A stretch of 63,876 nucleotides of DNA from Moorena bouillonii PNG (GTDB lineage: Bacteria; Cyanobacteriota; Cyanobacteriia; Cyanobacteriales; Coleofasciculaceae), in contig NZ_MKZS01000001.1 in NCBI RefSeq assembly GCF_001942495.1, forward strand, positions 5,661,629 through 5,725,504. Reading direction: 5' to 3'. A program made the translations under genes and the position numbers. Positions 35,012 through 44,364 of the stretch are shown here, one piece after another. Within the stretch, counting starts at the first letter, position 1. Every line of letters starts with the position of its first letter. A model generated the notes under the pieces. That model did not search any database. It was not told where the DNA came from and saw only the letters and a program-made list of their open reading frames with translations.

Positions 35012-35177
35012 AGTACTAGAGCCTCGATAGTTTTTGTTATAGCAAAGGGAAGAGGGAGTCGGGAGTCGGGAGTCGGGAGTCGGGAGTAGGGAGTAGGGAG
35101 TAGGGAGTTGGGAGTCGGGAGTCGGGATGCATCGCTTCTGCCTTCTACCTTCTGCCTTGTTGTTGTGCAATTTCAAT

Positions 35178-35278
35178 AGACCTCTTGCAAAAGTAGTTTT
35201 CTGATAATGTTTGCGTCAATTCTTGTCCACTGTTCCCTGTTCCCTGTTCCCTGTTCCCTACAAGTGCCGCGAAGTCTA
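35178..35278. repeat. 101-nt repeat (family H, second copy)
   Basis: TAGACCTCTTGCAAAAGTAG...GCCGCGAAGTCTA. It has the same ends as 28643-28747 and a GTTCCCT heptamer tract inside. It lies between the beta-propeller and GT4 genes, next to the GGGAGTC heptamers at 35050-35126. Confidence 0.72.
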
Positions 35279-35293
35279 ATGTGTAACAGCTGA

Positions 35294-37486
35294 TTAGGGG
35301 TCCATCTTTATCCGGTACATTAAAGCTTTAGCGTAAAAATCCTCTTCAGCAAATAGCAAGTATTCTCCATTTTTTCTTCGCACTACTCTTAAGGCCATCG
35401 GGACATCCAGCCAACCTGTGGTTGATTTGACTTCTGGGCCGGGGTTTATTTTGCCAATCTCTTGACCTGTGCGAAAATCATAAACTCGCACTTTAGGGTA
35501 TCGATTCGGATCTTTTTCAAAACTATTATCGACATAGCCGACAAATAAATAGTCTCCCGAAACAGCCATACTTTTCGGTAAATCTGGTCTGACTCCTTCG
35601 GAGGTTTGATTGTAAGCGATGACTACTTCACCGACTTTTTGTGGCGTTTTACTCCAATTGATATATTTAACAGCTCTGTTACCAATCAATCCCCAATCAC
35701 CCCTGGTATTAAAGGTCGGGGAATATCCAGCAATGTACATGGTATCGGTTTTCGGATGATACTCAAGTCGTTGAATAATTTGAAATTCCTTTGGCATTTC
35801 AAAGGATTGTTGATTGTTAATATCGTAAATCGGGCTGCCGTAGGCATCAAACCGTTTAAGGGATAGTTTTTTAATCCCGTTTGTTGATGTACCTATCCAG
35901 ATATTACCGTCATCATCAGGCCAAAATGCCCAACCCCGATAATTTTGTCCTTGATTATATTCACCTTGTTCAGCCTGTTCCTCTTGTCCATTACCGTTTT
36001 TATCTTGCCAATACCGATAATCCAATTGACTTCCCCAAAATGAGGCAGTGGGAATAGCGACTTCTCCATCAGTAGCCGGATTAAAGCGATAAACATGGAT
36101 ACCAGCTGACTCGGTATACATACTATTAGTAAACATCAGCTTCCGACCCTTAACCCGGCGAATCATAGCACCAGCATTATGCTTGATAGTCTTCTTAATC
36201 CGATTATCATTAGGATATTTAAAGGGATTAACGGTATGGGCGACATGAGTCCATTCTTGACCTGATGATTTACTGTAATCTAGTTTAAACTGTTGATTTT
36301 TCGTATGAACAACAGTTTCATCCGCTGGATCAATATCAGGAATGTCAATAAATAAGAGACCTTGCAATTTCCAATTGAGAGTGCCATCCAGTTTGTAGCT
36401 ATCCACGGTTAATCCACCGGCTTGCCAAGCGTAAATTCGACTGGGATCACTGGCGACATAAATATTATTATCCTGATCGACTCCAATCCCGGTAATGGAA
36501 TTAAAATGTAAGGGTCGGATTTTTCCAATTTCCTGAGGAATTCCGGCGTAGATTCCCCCTTTGACACCAAAGGTTCCATCAGGAGTTGGATTTCCACTGC
36601 TGTCTAGATTTTTAAAGATTTTAATCTGGTTATCAGGTCCACCATCTCCTACTAATAGGCGATTTTGATTATCCACAACAATAGCTGTAGGGATGCGAAC
36701 CGACTCAATTTTACCTTGAACTTTGCCCGTTTCTATATTTAACTTAAGTATCTTATTGGTCTTGTTCTGGATAACCCACAATGAGCCAGTTTTATCTAAT
36801 GCTAACTTACCCGGTTGATTCACTGACCATTTTTTAACCGGTTTCATGGTCTGGGCATCATAAACTTTGATTTTATTGTTAGGAGTATCACTAACATATA
36901 AGCGACTATTATCTGCTGCAATTCCCCGAATCAAACCTTGATTGGTATTGATAATCAACATACTCTTATCATAGCCATTACCCCCCTTAAACTTTGCTCC
37001 TTTATAATTACTTCTGTTATAGCGACGAACACAATACCATTTATCATCAGAATTGGGATATCCTACGCCATAGCGACCCGTTTGTCTCATCGCCATGTAA
37101 ATATAGTTATCATTCACTGCGATCGCAGTTCCCCCCGATCGTCCCCAGCCATGGGTAGCATCCAGTTGACCAAGAACATCACCATTTTTATAAACCCCCC
37201 CTTCTCTACCAGCTTCATCCCAGGGAGCATTAGCATAAACCGTACCATCGGGACTTACAGCCATCCCTAAAATCGATAGCTGGACATGTTTTCCCTTGCC
37301 GGGAAGCTCACCTCCAGGACCATAGGTATTACCGATCCAAGAGGTAGTGTAAGTCAACCGTTGGCTTGGGTTGGATTCAGCAGTTATAGTGTCATTGTTG
37401 CTAATCACAGAATGGGCAATTATTACCAAAACAGCGATCACAGGAACAATGGCAGCATATTGCCATTCGGGGATACGTATTGACAT
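35294..37486 (-). CDS. Membrane-anchored beta-propeller protein of the EPS island
   Basis: 730 residues. One N-terminal membrane segment (about 10-28, AAIVPVIAVLVIIAHSVI) probably leaves the rest outside the membrane. The body is made of NHL/YVTN-like blades (LGMAVSPDGTVYA, IRGIAADNSRLYVSDTPNNKIKVYD, ITGIGVDQDNNIYVASD, DDDGNIWIGTSTNGIKKL). A DKNGNGQEEQAE loop at about 500 fits an EF-hand-type calcium site. No catalytic motif is recognised. Its place between glycosyltransferase genes suggests a polysaccharide-binding, modifying or anchoring role (inference). It is the least ordinary member of the island. Confidence 0.75.
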   Translation of the reverse strand: MSIRIPEWQYAAIVPVIAVLVIIAHSVISNNDTITAESNPSQRLTYTTSWIGNTYGPGGELPGKGKHVQLSILGMAVSPDGTVYANAPWDEAGREGGVYKNGDVLGQLDATHGWGRSGGTAIAVNDNYIYMAMRQTGRYGVGYPNSDDKWYCVRRYNRSNYKGAKFKGGNGYDKSMLIINTNQGLIRGIAADNSRLYVSDTPNNKIKVYDAQTMKPVKKWSVNQPGKLALDKTGSLWVIQNKTNKILKLNIETGKVQGKIESVRIPTAIVVDNQNRLLVGDGGPDNQIKIFKNLDSSGNPTPDGTFGVKGGIYAGIPQEIGKIRPLHFNSITGIGVDQDNNIYVASDPSRIYAWQAGGLTVDSYKLDGTLNWKLQGLLFIDIPDIDPADETVVHTKNQQFKLDYSKSSGQEWTHVAHTVNPFKYPNDNRIKKTIKHNAGAMIRRVKGRKLMFTNSMYTESAGIHVYRFNPATDGEVAIPTASFWGSQLDYRYWQDKNGNGQEEQAEQGEYNQGQNYRGWAFWPDDDGNIWIGTSTNGIKKLSLKRFDAYGSPIYDINNQQSFEMPKEFQIIQRLEYHPKTDTMYIAGYSPTFNTRGDWGLIGNRAVKYINWSKTPQKVGEVVIAYNQTSEGVRPDLPKSMAVSGDYLFVGYVDNSFEKDPNRYPKVRVYDFRTGQEIGKINPGPEVKSTTGWLDVPMALRVVRRKNGEYLLFAEEDFYAKALMYRIKMDP

Positions 37487-37940
37487 AGTTTTTTCCCTGA
37501 ACTCGAAAGTATTTAAAAGGCTGGAGACTGAAGACTAAAGGGTGAACGCGATCGCGTGGCCAAAGGCCAAGGTTAGACGGTTGAAGGTTGAAGGTTAGAC
37601 GGTTGAAGGGTGAAGGTTAGACGGTTGAAGGGTGAAGGTTAGACGGTTGAAGGTTGAACGCGATCGCGTGGCCAAAGGCCAAGGTTAGACGGTTGAAAGT
37701 TGAAGGTTGAACGCGATCGCGTGGCCTTTTGGCCAAGGTTAGATGGTTGTTCGCCTTTGGTGTCCCTTGTCGGGTAGGTTGAAGCTTCAGAAGATAACCT
37801 GTAACTTGTAACCTGCTAACCAAATAACCTGTAACCTGTAACCTGGTAACCTGTAATCTGCAACCTGTAACCTGTAACCTGTAACCTGCAAGCTGGTAAC
37901 CAAATAACCTGTAACCTGGGGTAGCAGCGGTGAAGCTCCC
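37487..37940. repeat. Two tandem-repeat tracts
   Basis: 37550-37745 repeats GGTTAGACGGTTGAAGG mixed with GAACGCGATCGCGTGGCC-type palindromes. 37793-37920 repeats the heptamer GTAACCT. No gene is seen. Confidence 0.9.
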
Positions 37941-39008
37941 TTAGGAAAGTTTTAGAAGCTGATGGTAGACAGTAATAATCTTCTCCACCATAGTGGTGAG
38001 GGTCAGTTCCTCAATGTTTTGCTGTGCTGCACGTCTTAATCTATCTTGTTCAGACGGACTAGCCAGAACCATTTCGATCTGATCTGCCAGTGCGATCGCA
38101 TTTTTAGGAGGAACTAGCACTCCTGCCTTACCGTCATCTAGTGCTTCGGGAATACCATCCACGCTAGTAGCAACAATCGGGCAAGCCACCTGTCGTGCTT
38201 CCATCAAAACCAGACCGAAAGACTCACGGTGTGAAGCCAGGACAAAAACATCCGCTGCCATCATGTAAGCTTGGGGATTTTTATGAAAACCTTCGAAGTG
38301 AATACGATCAGCAACTGACGATGCCGCAGCTTGAGTTTCAAACATTTGACGGTCGGGACCATCTCCCACTAAGTACAAATGTGCCTTAGGAAAACCCTTA
38401 GCGACCTGCTCAAAAGCGCTAATTAACTCAGTAATTCCCTTACGTCGGTTCATGCCAGCTACCGTGACAATAGCGGGATGTTCCAAAGCTTTAGGAGTGC
38501 AGGTTTCTATTGCAGGTAATCGGTGACTGCCTAGAGTACAATTCTTGATCACAGGCATTTTACCCGTGGGAATACCCCACTTAGACATCGACGTTGCTAC
38601 CGCATCACTCACGGAAATCACTCGTTCAGCCAATCCCATCACTACTGAGCTACGTTGGTGAACATTGTGAAGATGAGATACTAGCTTATATTTTGCTGAA
38701 CCCCGTAGGAACCAAGCTAGGACTACTCCCGTCATCATGTGTCCATGGACAATATCTGGCTGAAATTCTGCGATTATCCCTCGATAACGCCCAGCAGCCT
38801 TGAGCAAATGCAACGGTTTTCGGGTCTGATCCAGTTCAAAGTGAGTGACGCCATAAGCGTTTAGCAATGTTTCATATCCGCCGCCAGCAGAGGCAATACC
38901 AACCTCATGACCGGCTTTCGCTTGCTCACAGGCAACGTCAATTGCTAGATTGACAATACCATTACCAGTTTGTTTAATATGGTTTAAGATATGGAGTATA
39001 CGCATCAA
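37941..39008 (-). CDS. Glycosyltransferase family 4
   Basis: 355 residues. ILHILNHIKQTGNGIVNLAIDVACEQ at the N-terminus, VHGHMMTGVVLAW, ISVSDAVATSMSKWGI, IVTVAGMNRRKGITELISAFEQV, DRIHFEGFHKNPQAYMMAADVF and RESFGLVLMEARQVACPIVAT: complete GT4 with the EX7E region. It lies 132 nt downstream of the polymerase/ligase-like gene. Confidence 0.88.
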   Translation of the reverse strand: MMRILHILNHIKQTGNGIVNLAIDVACEQAKAGHEVGIASAGGGYETLLNAYGVTHFELDQTRKPLHLLKAAGRYRGIIAEFQPDIVHGHMMTGVVLAWFLRGSAKYKLVSHLHNVHQRSSVVMGLAERVISVSDAVATSMSKWGIPTGKMPVIKNCTLGSHRLPAIETCTPKALEHPAIVTVAGMNRRKGITELISAFEQVAKGFPKAHLYLVGDGPDRQMFETQAAASSVADRIHFEGFHKNPQAYMMAADVFVLASHRESFGLVLMEARQVACPIVATSVDGIPEALDDGKAGVLVPPKNAIALADQIEMVLASPSEQDRLRRAAQQNIEELTLTTMVEKIITVYHQLLKLS

Positions 39009-39139
39009 ACATCTCCCAAAAAGGAAAGCACCGCCATATTTGACCTATAAGTTAATTTATAAGTTAGTTAGGAATTGGTAGTTGAAACATCCGGCTGTTC
39101 CTCCGGCTGTTCCTTTCCATCTCCTACTTCTGTTCTTCT

Positions 39140-40609
39140 TCAGTCAGTGCCATTGATCAGAAAATTTTCATAATTCTTATCTTTAGCAGTCTTCACTTCA
39201 GCAATACTTTCCATTTCAGAAGAAAGCTTATTTTGATGCTGGTGATACTTATGTGCTGCCATCGTTAGACCCAAAAATCCCCAAATATAACATCCCCCGA
39301 CACCAAGCATGGCGCTACCAATCGGTAGCCCGATTAAATTACTCAAACCAATAGCACGAGCAGTACTCATGAAGGAATCACGGCGAATCTCAGGATATTG
39401 AAACACACTATATACCAGCAGGAGCAATCCACACATATATGGGAGAGTTCCAAACCAGCCTAGGGTAAAAAACATATCTAAAATGCCACTGTCAATCACA
39501 ACGCTTCGGAGTTCCCCTTGTTCGATAGTGAATGTATTTCCAATCCCATTACCTAAAGCCATAGAAAGAGCTTTGCCAAGACTCTCTTCATAGATCTGTT
39601 GTCTAACTTCTGCGCTGTGATCATTTCCAAGGTCAGAAAATGTTGCCAAACGACTACCAATTACTTCCGAGAATGGCTCAATAGTGGTTAACGGCACGAT
39701 ACACATTGCCATGACCAAGATAGAAATAATGATGCGCATCTGGATTTTGGGTTTGAGTGAACTGGTCAGAGAAGCTAGTCCAAAGAACCAGCTCGCCCAC
39801 ATCGTCCGTGACAAGGTTAGTAGAAAAGACAAATAACCAGCTATGGAAGCAGGAATACGTAAAGGACTGTTATTATTAAATAACAACAGCAGACCCACCA
39901 TCATGGTTGCGGCAAACGGTCCAGTGGAATTCATTGTGCTCCACAAACGAATACCGAACGGTTCGGGATTCCCCATCGAGAACATTCTGGCGTTGATCAG
40001 CCAAAATCGATCCCACTCCGGTGCAATCACATATTGCACTAAGCCATAGACTCCCATCACCAATACACCCCAGAGGAATGTGCGCTGAATGTTTTGGCGA
40101 TAGCGAGGATAATCTCGCCAATTTATAAATAAGTAGAAACCTAAAAGAATCGGGGTTAACCAGTCGATCAGTCCTCGAATAGCGAAAGTAGGAGAGCTTT
40201 TAATCAGACCAATAATAAAGCCATACAAAATACTGGTGAATCCCAAAATAAAAGGCAAACCCCCCTGTTTATAGGCTCTAGGAAGGTATTTTAAAAAGGT
40301 ATCCACAGTAATCCATGTCACTATAGGCGCTACTAGCAATACTGGACTCGGATTAACCCAGTTACTGCGATAGTCAATTAAACGACGAACCAACGGCATC
40401 AGAAACCATAGCCACCACATAAAACCTAAGTAGAGGACAGGATACCGTCGATAGAGAAAAAGGCCCACGGCAAACCCTACCACAGGCAACAGAATACGCA
40501 GAATGCTGCCCGCACCAGCAATAATGCCCAGTATTGTAATGACAACAAATAACAGGATGGCTGTCCAAGCAGGGGCTGGTTCTAGTTTGATAGGAATTCC
40601 TTTTGTCAT
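39140..40609 (-). CDS. O-antigen polymerase/ligase-like membrane protein
   Basis: 489 residues with about 11-12 hydrophobic segments and a longer extracytoplasmic loop (RLATFSDLGNDHSAEVRQQIYEESLGKAL), the layout of Wzy polymerases and WaaL ligases. Motif-like LTLSRTMWASW and ALGNGIGNTF are also family-like. In this island it most likely polymerises flipped repeat units or ligates glycan. Which of the two cannot be decided from sequence. The C-terminal ~40 residues are polar and cytoplasmic. Confidence 0.8.
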   Translation of the reverse strand: MTKGIPIKLEPAPAWTAILLFVVITILGIIAGAGSILRILLPVVGFAVGLFLYRRYPVLYLGFMWWLWFLMPLVRRLIDYRSNWVNPSPVLLVAPIVTWITVDTFLKYLPRAYKQGGLPFILGFTSILYGFIIGLIKSSPTFAIRGLIDWLTPILLGFYLFINWRDYPRYRQNIQRTFLWGVLVMGVYGLVQYVIAPEWDRFWLINARMFSMGNPEPFGIRLWSTMNSTGPFAATMMVGLLLLFNNNSPLRIPASIAGYLSFLLTLSRTMWASWFFGLASLTSSLKPKIQMRIIISILVMAMCIVPLTTIEPFSEVIGSRLATFSDLGNDHSAEVRQQIYEESLGKALSMALGNGIGNTFTIEQGELRSVVIDSGILDMFFTLGWFGTLPYMCGLLLLVYSVFQYPEIRRDSFMSTARAIGLSNLIGLPIGSAMLGVGGCYIWGFLGLTMAAHKYHQHQNKLSSEMESIAEVKTAKDKNYENFLINGTD

Positions 40610-40974
40610 TAGGTGTTAGGGATTAGATACACAGCAGTTCTCAATTGGGTGAGGTGAAAAGTCCGAGGTTTTAGGGAGTAGGGAGTAGGGAGTAGGGAGT
40701 AGGGAGTAGGGAAAAGGCAAGAGGCAAGAGGCAAGAGGCAAGAGGCAAGAGGTAATAAATTATATAAGAATGGAAATGTAAAAAAATGTAATACTTTTTT
40801 TAATTCATTTGTAAATGCTATATCTAATAGATTAGAGATTAGTTAGTAGAGCGTTTATTAGTAAGCCTGAAGTACATTTAAATTTTATTTCTTGTTCCCT
40901 GTTCCCTGCTCCCTGCTCCCTGCTCCCTAAAACCAAGACATTATTCACCCAAAACCCTTCAACCGTCCCTTTTG
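40610..40974. other. Intergenic region with tandem repeats
   Basis: GGGAGTA heptamers at 40674-40712, GAGGCAA heptamers at 40711-40755 and GTTCCCT/CTCCCTG at 40892-40930. An open frame across 40832-41083 is repeat translation and not a gene. Confidence 0.85.
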
Positions 40975-41907
40975 CTAGCCTAAGCACTTTTTCCAGCTCA
41001 ACCAACCTTGCCAACGTCCACGCAAAGAAGCAAGGCACTTTTGTCCTGCTAAAAGTCCTTCCTTGGGGAAAGACCGCAAACATTGCAGGAAACCGGGTTT
41101 AACTCGCGTTCCCACCAATGTTGACCAAACTATAAATATAATCCGTTGTAGAACAGGGAAGTAATCTAACAAAACTATAGTTTCATTATGTGCCGCATTA
41201 ATCAGGGCAATATCGCTAAAAACTATGTCTCGCTGATCCTCATCAAAACGCTGTGCTGGATAGTGGTCTACTGCTACCCCTGGGTCATAAATCAGCTTCC
41301 AACCGGCTTTTCTTAGGGCTAGACTAAACCCCAGATCATTATGGACTTGAGCTCCCGTTCCTCGCAGACGCTGATCAAAGCGCAAGCCCGATATAGCAGT
41401 CCGTCGATAGCTCATGTTAGCTCCCTTAAGCACATCCACCTCCCGAGGTAAACCTACCCCCAGGTGATGATTACCAATCACCCGTCCACACCATTGCACT
41501 CGACCCACTCGTTCTCTAGCACCATTTTCCAGGTAGTTACCCAGATGTACCCAATCCCGTCCACCGACACCCCCGATCCGGTGATCGGACAGAAAGTGAG
41601 TTTCAATATCAGCTAACCAATTGCCACGGGGAGCAGCATCATCATCGGTAATGGCAATAATATCTCCCTGTGCTGCATCAAGACCTGCGTTAAGAGCGGC
41701 CACTTGCCCCGGAATGCTTAATTTCACAGGACGCATGGGTAAGACCTCAGGGTTGAATGCTTCAAGAAACGCCCAAGTTTCAGCATCAGTATCCCGTACA
41801 ATCACCAAGACCTCATCCGCTGGTCGAGTTTGCTTCTCCAGAGCCTCTAAACACCGTTCTAAGTCTTTTGGACGGCGATACGTGGGGACTATAACAGTGA
41901 TTCTCAT
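40975..41907 (-). CDS. Glycosyltransferase family 2
   Basis: 310 residues, GT-A fold. ITVIVPTYRRPKDLERCLEALEKQT, VAALNAGLDAAQGDIIAITDDDAAP (DxD metal/nucleotide site), VLKGANMSYRRTAI and a later DLGFSLALRKAGWKLIYDPGVAVDHYPAQR. It has one hydrophobic stretch near residue 255. Inverting transferase of the island; donor unknown. Confidence 0.88.
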   Translation of the reverse strand: MRITVIVPTYRRPKDLERCLEALEKQTRPADEVLVIVRDTDAETWAFLEAFNPEVLPMRPVKLSIPGQVAALNAGLDAAQGDIIAITDDDAAPRGNWLADIETHFLSDHRIGGVGGRDWVHLGNYLENGARERVGRVQWCGRVIGNHHLGVGLPREVDVLKGANMSYRRTAISGLRFDQRLRGTGAQVHNDLGFSLALRKAGWKLIYDPGVAVDHYPAQRFDEDQRDIVFSDIALINAAHNETIVLLDYFPVLQRIIFIVWSTLVGTRVKPGFLQCLRSFPKEGLLAGQKCLASLRGRWQGWLSWKKCLG

Positions 41908-42042
41908 TTATTCTACTGTGGAGTTAGGTTGTTCGCGTAGCGTAGCCTTTTAGCCAAGGTTATTTGTCAGAATGCAGAATGGTGAATGCAGAATGGTGAA
42001 TTCTAACTTCTAAATTATACATTCTACATTCTAAACAGATTA

Positions 42043-43071
42043 CTATCCTGCTGTTTGAGACCGTAAATAACTCTTTAGAGTACTGAACCAACCTTTCACC
42101 ATACCTTTCAACCGTAATTCCATAGAAATTGTCCATTCAAAGACAGCACGAAAGCCCAATTTCGATAAGAACATGCGAAATCGCAAAGCTGGTGAATCTC
42201 CTAACTCTTTCAATAAAGCAATCAGCTCGGTGCGTTCTACCTCATTGAAAATTGGACGATAACAGTATGCTGTGTGTCTTAAGGCCAGTTTACGACGCTG
42301 TTTTTCAATCACCTTTGTATCCCAACCCCGTCGCTTAAAACCAGGCAATATACTGTCTTCAAAAACCCGAATACATCCTTTTAATTCCATATTTTTGCGC
42401 TTAGGACGTAGATTTTTAGCATCAGTCCAAACCCGATAACGTGCTAATATTTCATTGGCATAAACGTTGCCATAACCAGCATCTGCCATTCTGACCCACA
42501 TGTTATAGTCCTCTACAAAATTAGGACTATCTTCATAAAATCTAACTGCTGGCAACGCTTCAGCTCGAAACATAACGATATTGGCAGCTACTTTTACCCC
42601 AAAAACTGCGGCTAGTAGTGATTCGTCTGCGCTCTGAAACTCGTGCTGTCTTCCAATACGTCGCACAGCTCGATTGTTACTGCGTTCATCAATTTCCTGC
42701 ACAGCACTATGGATATAACCCGCCTCTGGATGGTTCTCTAGCAGGGGTAGTAACGTTTCTATGTAGTTAGGTAACAGGGCATCATCTGAATCTAAACGAA
42801 CAATAAATTCAGTGTTTGGCTGTTTCAAAACCCAATTGTTGTTAGCCGCTACACCTAGGTTTTTAGGGTGCCGATAGTACCGTACTTGAGGAAACTGCTG
42901 GCATAGTTGTGCCATAACCTCAGGGGTTTCATCAGTGCTAGCGTCGTCTGACACCCAAACTTCTACATTGGGATAGGTTTGACGGCAGGCGCTGCCCACT
43001 GACTCCCATAAGTACTGGGATTGATTATAGGTAGGAATGCAAATAGCAACTGGTTTCATATCCTGCATCAC
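42043..43071 (-). CDS. Glycosyltransferase family 2
   Basis: 342 residues. AICIPTYNQSQYLWESVGSACRQT, VEVWVSDDASTDETPEV and FIVRLDSDDALLPNYIETLLPLL give the GT-A core. NFVEDYNMWVRMADAGYGNVY gives the acceptor-side ED motif. The start is MMQDMKPVAIC; MKPVAIC three codons later is equally good. It is followed after 135 nt by the second GT2 gene. Confidence 0.88.
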   Translation of the reverse strand: MMQDMKPVAICIPTYNQSQYLWESVGSACRQTYPNVEVWVSDDASTDETPEVMAQLCQQFPQVRYYRHPKNLGVAANNNWVLKQPNTEFIVRLDSDDALLPNYIETLLPLLENHPEAGYIHSAVQEIDERSNNRAVRRIGRQHEFQSADESLLAAVFGVKVAANIVMFRAEALPAVRFYEDSPNFVEDYNMWVRMADAGYGNVYANEILARYRVWTDAKNLRPKRKNMELKGCIRVFEDSILPGFKRRGWDTKVIEKQRRKLALRHTAYCYRPIFNEVERTELIALLKELGDSPALRFRMFLSKLGFRAVFEWTISMELRLKGMVKGWFSTLKSYLRSQTAG

Positions 43072-43212
43072 GAGTAGTTCCTCTATACGAAAGTTATGTT
43101 AAAATCAAATAACCGTAATAAATGTTTAATTTTCCTTGGTCAAGAGTACTAGTTTTTTATTCAACAGCAACAAATAGCGATCCGGTTAGTTTCCCAAAAA
43201 GGCTCTATAGGT

Positions 43213-44118
43213 TTATTTCTTAATCAAGATTTTTTTAACAAATTGTTTCAATAGTCCTGATTTACCAGACAAATAGTCTACTATTACCTTTTTATCTTGC
43301 CAGAGAATAAAATAATCCCTTAAAGACCACTTATCGACCTTGGTAAATTCCATAGGCTTAAAGACTGAACCATACCAAGTAAGCACCATGCCCTTTTTCA
43401 AAAACATGAAGGGACTTTGACCTTTAAATTTTCGATTTGACTCTAAATGAGTTGGGTGTCTACCGGTAACATCACCATAAGCATCGGTGATCAGTGCAAT
43501 ACCTTCTGTTTTTAACATGGAGCGTATATTAGCAATGGCGATCCATGGCTCAGTAATGTGTTCGAGAACATCGAAAGAAATCACAACATCGTACTGATTA
43601 TCCAAACAGGCTTCATAGGTGGTAATCAGGTTGATGCCATTGTCTAACAAGCCATAATGTTTAAATCGCTTGGTGACAAAATCATAGGTTTTACTGCCTG
43701 GGAAGTCGCAGTAATCAACGTGACAACCATTCATCGCTAAGTAGATAGAGTCATTGCCTGTACCATCACCCAGTAACAAAATTTTTAAATCACCAGTTGT
43801 CTTCCCTTTCTGTGAGGCATACTTCTGAAGCCTTTCTAGGGTTATTTCTATCAATTGCTTTCGTCCAGGTCTAGCCCAAAAAACCATTGTTTCAAATATT
43901 AAGCCATACCCATTTTTATAAAGAGCCTCCATATTGGAATCATAGTGGTGAGGGGTAACTCCAAAGTTTTTGGCATCTTGACACACATTCCAGCCTAGTT
44001 GCAGCGCTTCCTGCCAGACTCGATGGTTTACCTCGTCTCTCGGCAGCTCGGTAAAGTTACTAATCTCATCAACAATAGGTTCGAGCTCAGTGGGAATTTT
44101 AATTAGTAGGTTAGACAT
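43213..44118 (-). CDS. Class I SAM-dependent methyltransferase
   Basis: 301 residues. The SAM-binding motif I is LKILLLGDGTGNDSIYLA. DVVISFDVLEHITEPWIAIANIRSMLKTEGIALIT supplies motifs II and III of a Rossmann methyltransferase (Methyltransf_23-like). An N-terminal helical extension of ~100 residues is unusual. It probably methylates a sugar of the polysaccharide, judged from its place between glycosyltransferases; protein or lipid targets are not excluded. Confidence 0.85.
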   Translation of the reverse strand: MSNLLIKIPTELEPIVDEISNFTELPRDEVNHRVWQEALQLGWNVCQDAKNFGVTPHHYDSNMEALYKNGYGLIFETMVFWARPGRKQLIEITLERLQKYASQKGKTTGDLKILLLGDGTGNDSIYLAMNGCHVDYCDFPGSKTYDFVTKRFKHYGLLDNGINLITTYEACLDNQYDVVISFDVLEHITEPWIAIANIRSMLKTEGIALITDAYGDVTGRHPTHLESNRKFKGQSPFMFLKKGMVLTWYGSVFKPMEFTKVDKWSLRDYFILWQDKKVIVDYLSGKSGLLKQFVKKILIKK

Positions 44119-44364
44119 AACTAGTTATAGCGTTTGTATTTGAGTTATGAACACACTCCCTGAGGCAAGAGGCAAGAGGCAAGAGGCATGCATGCAAGAT
44201 GGAAAACCGAACCAGAGTTTTATTGGACAGTAAACAGTCAACAGTAAACAGTCAACAAAAACCGATTAATTACAATAGGGATCCGTGTAGGAATTGTGAT
44301 AATTTTTATTCCCAGATCCGCTGTTCCCTATTCCCTGTTCCCTTTGGAAAACATTAAATTTAGA

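Noticed and set aside
40832-41083. 83-codon minus-strand ORF overlapping the GT2 gene
   Set aside because: Half of it is heptamer translation (GSREQGAGNREQE) and it shadows the GT2 C-terminus.
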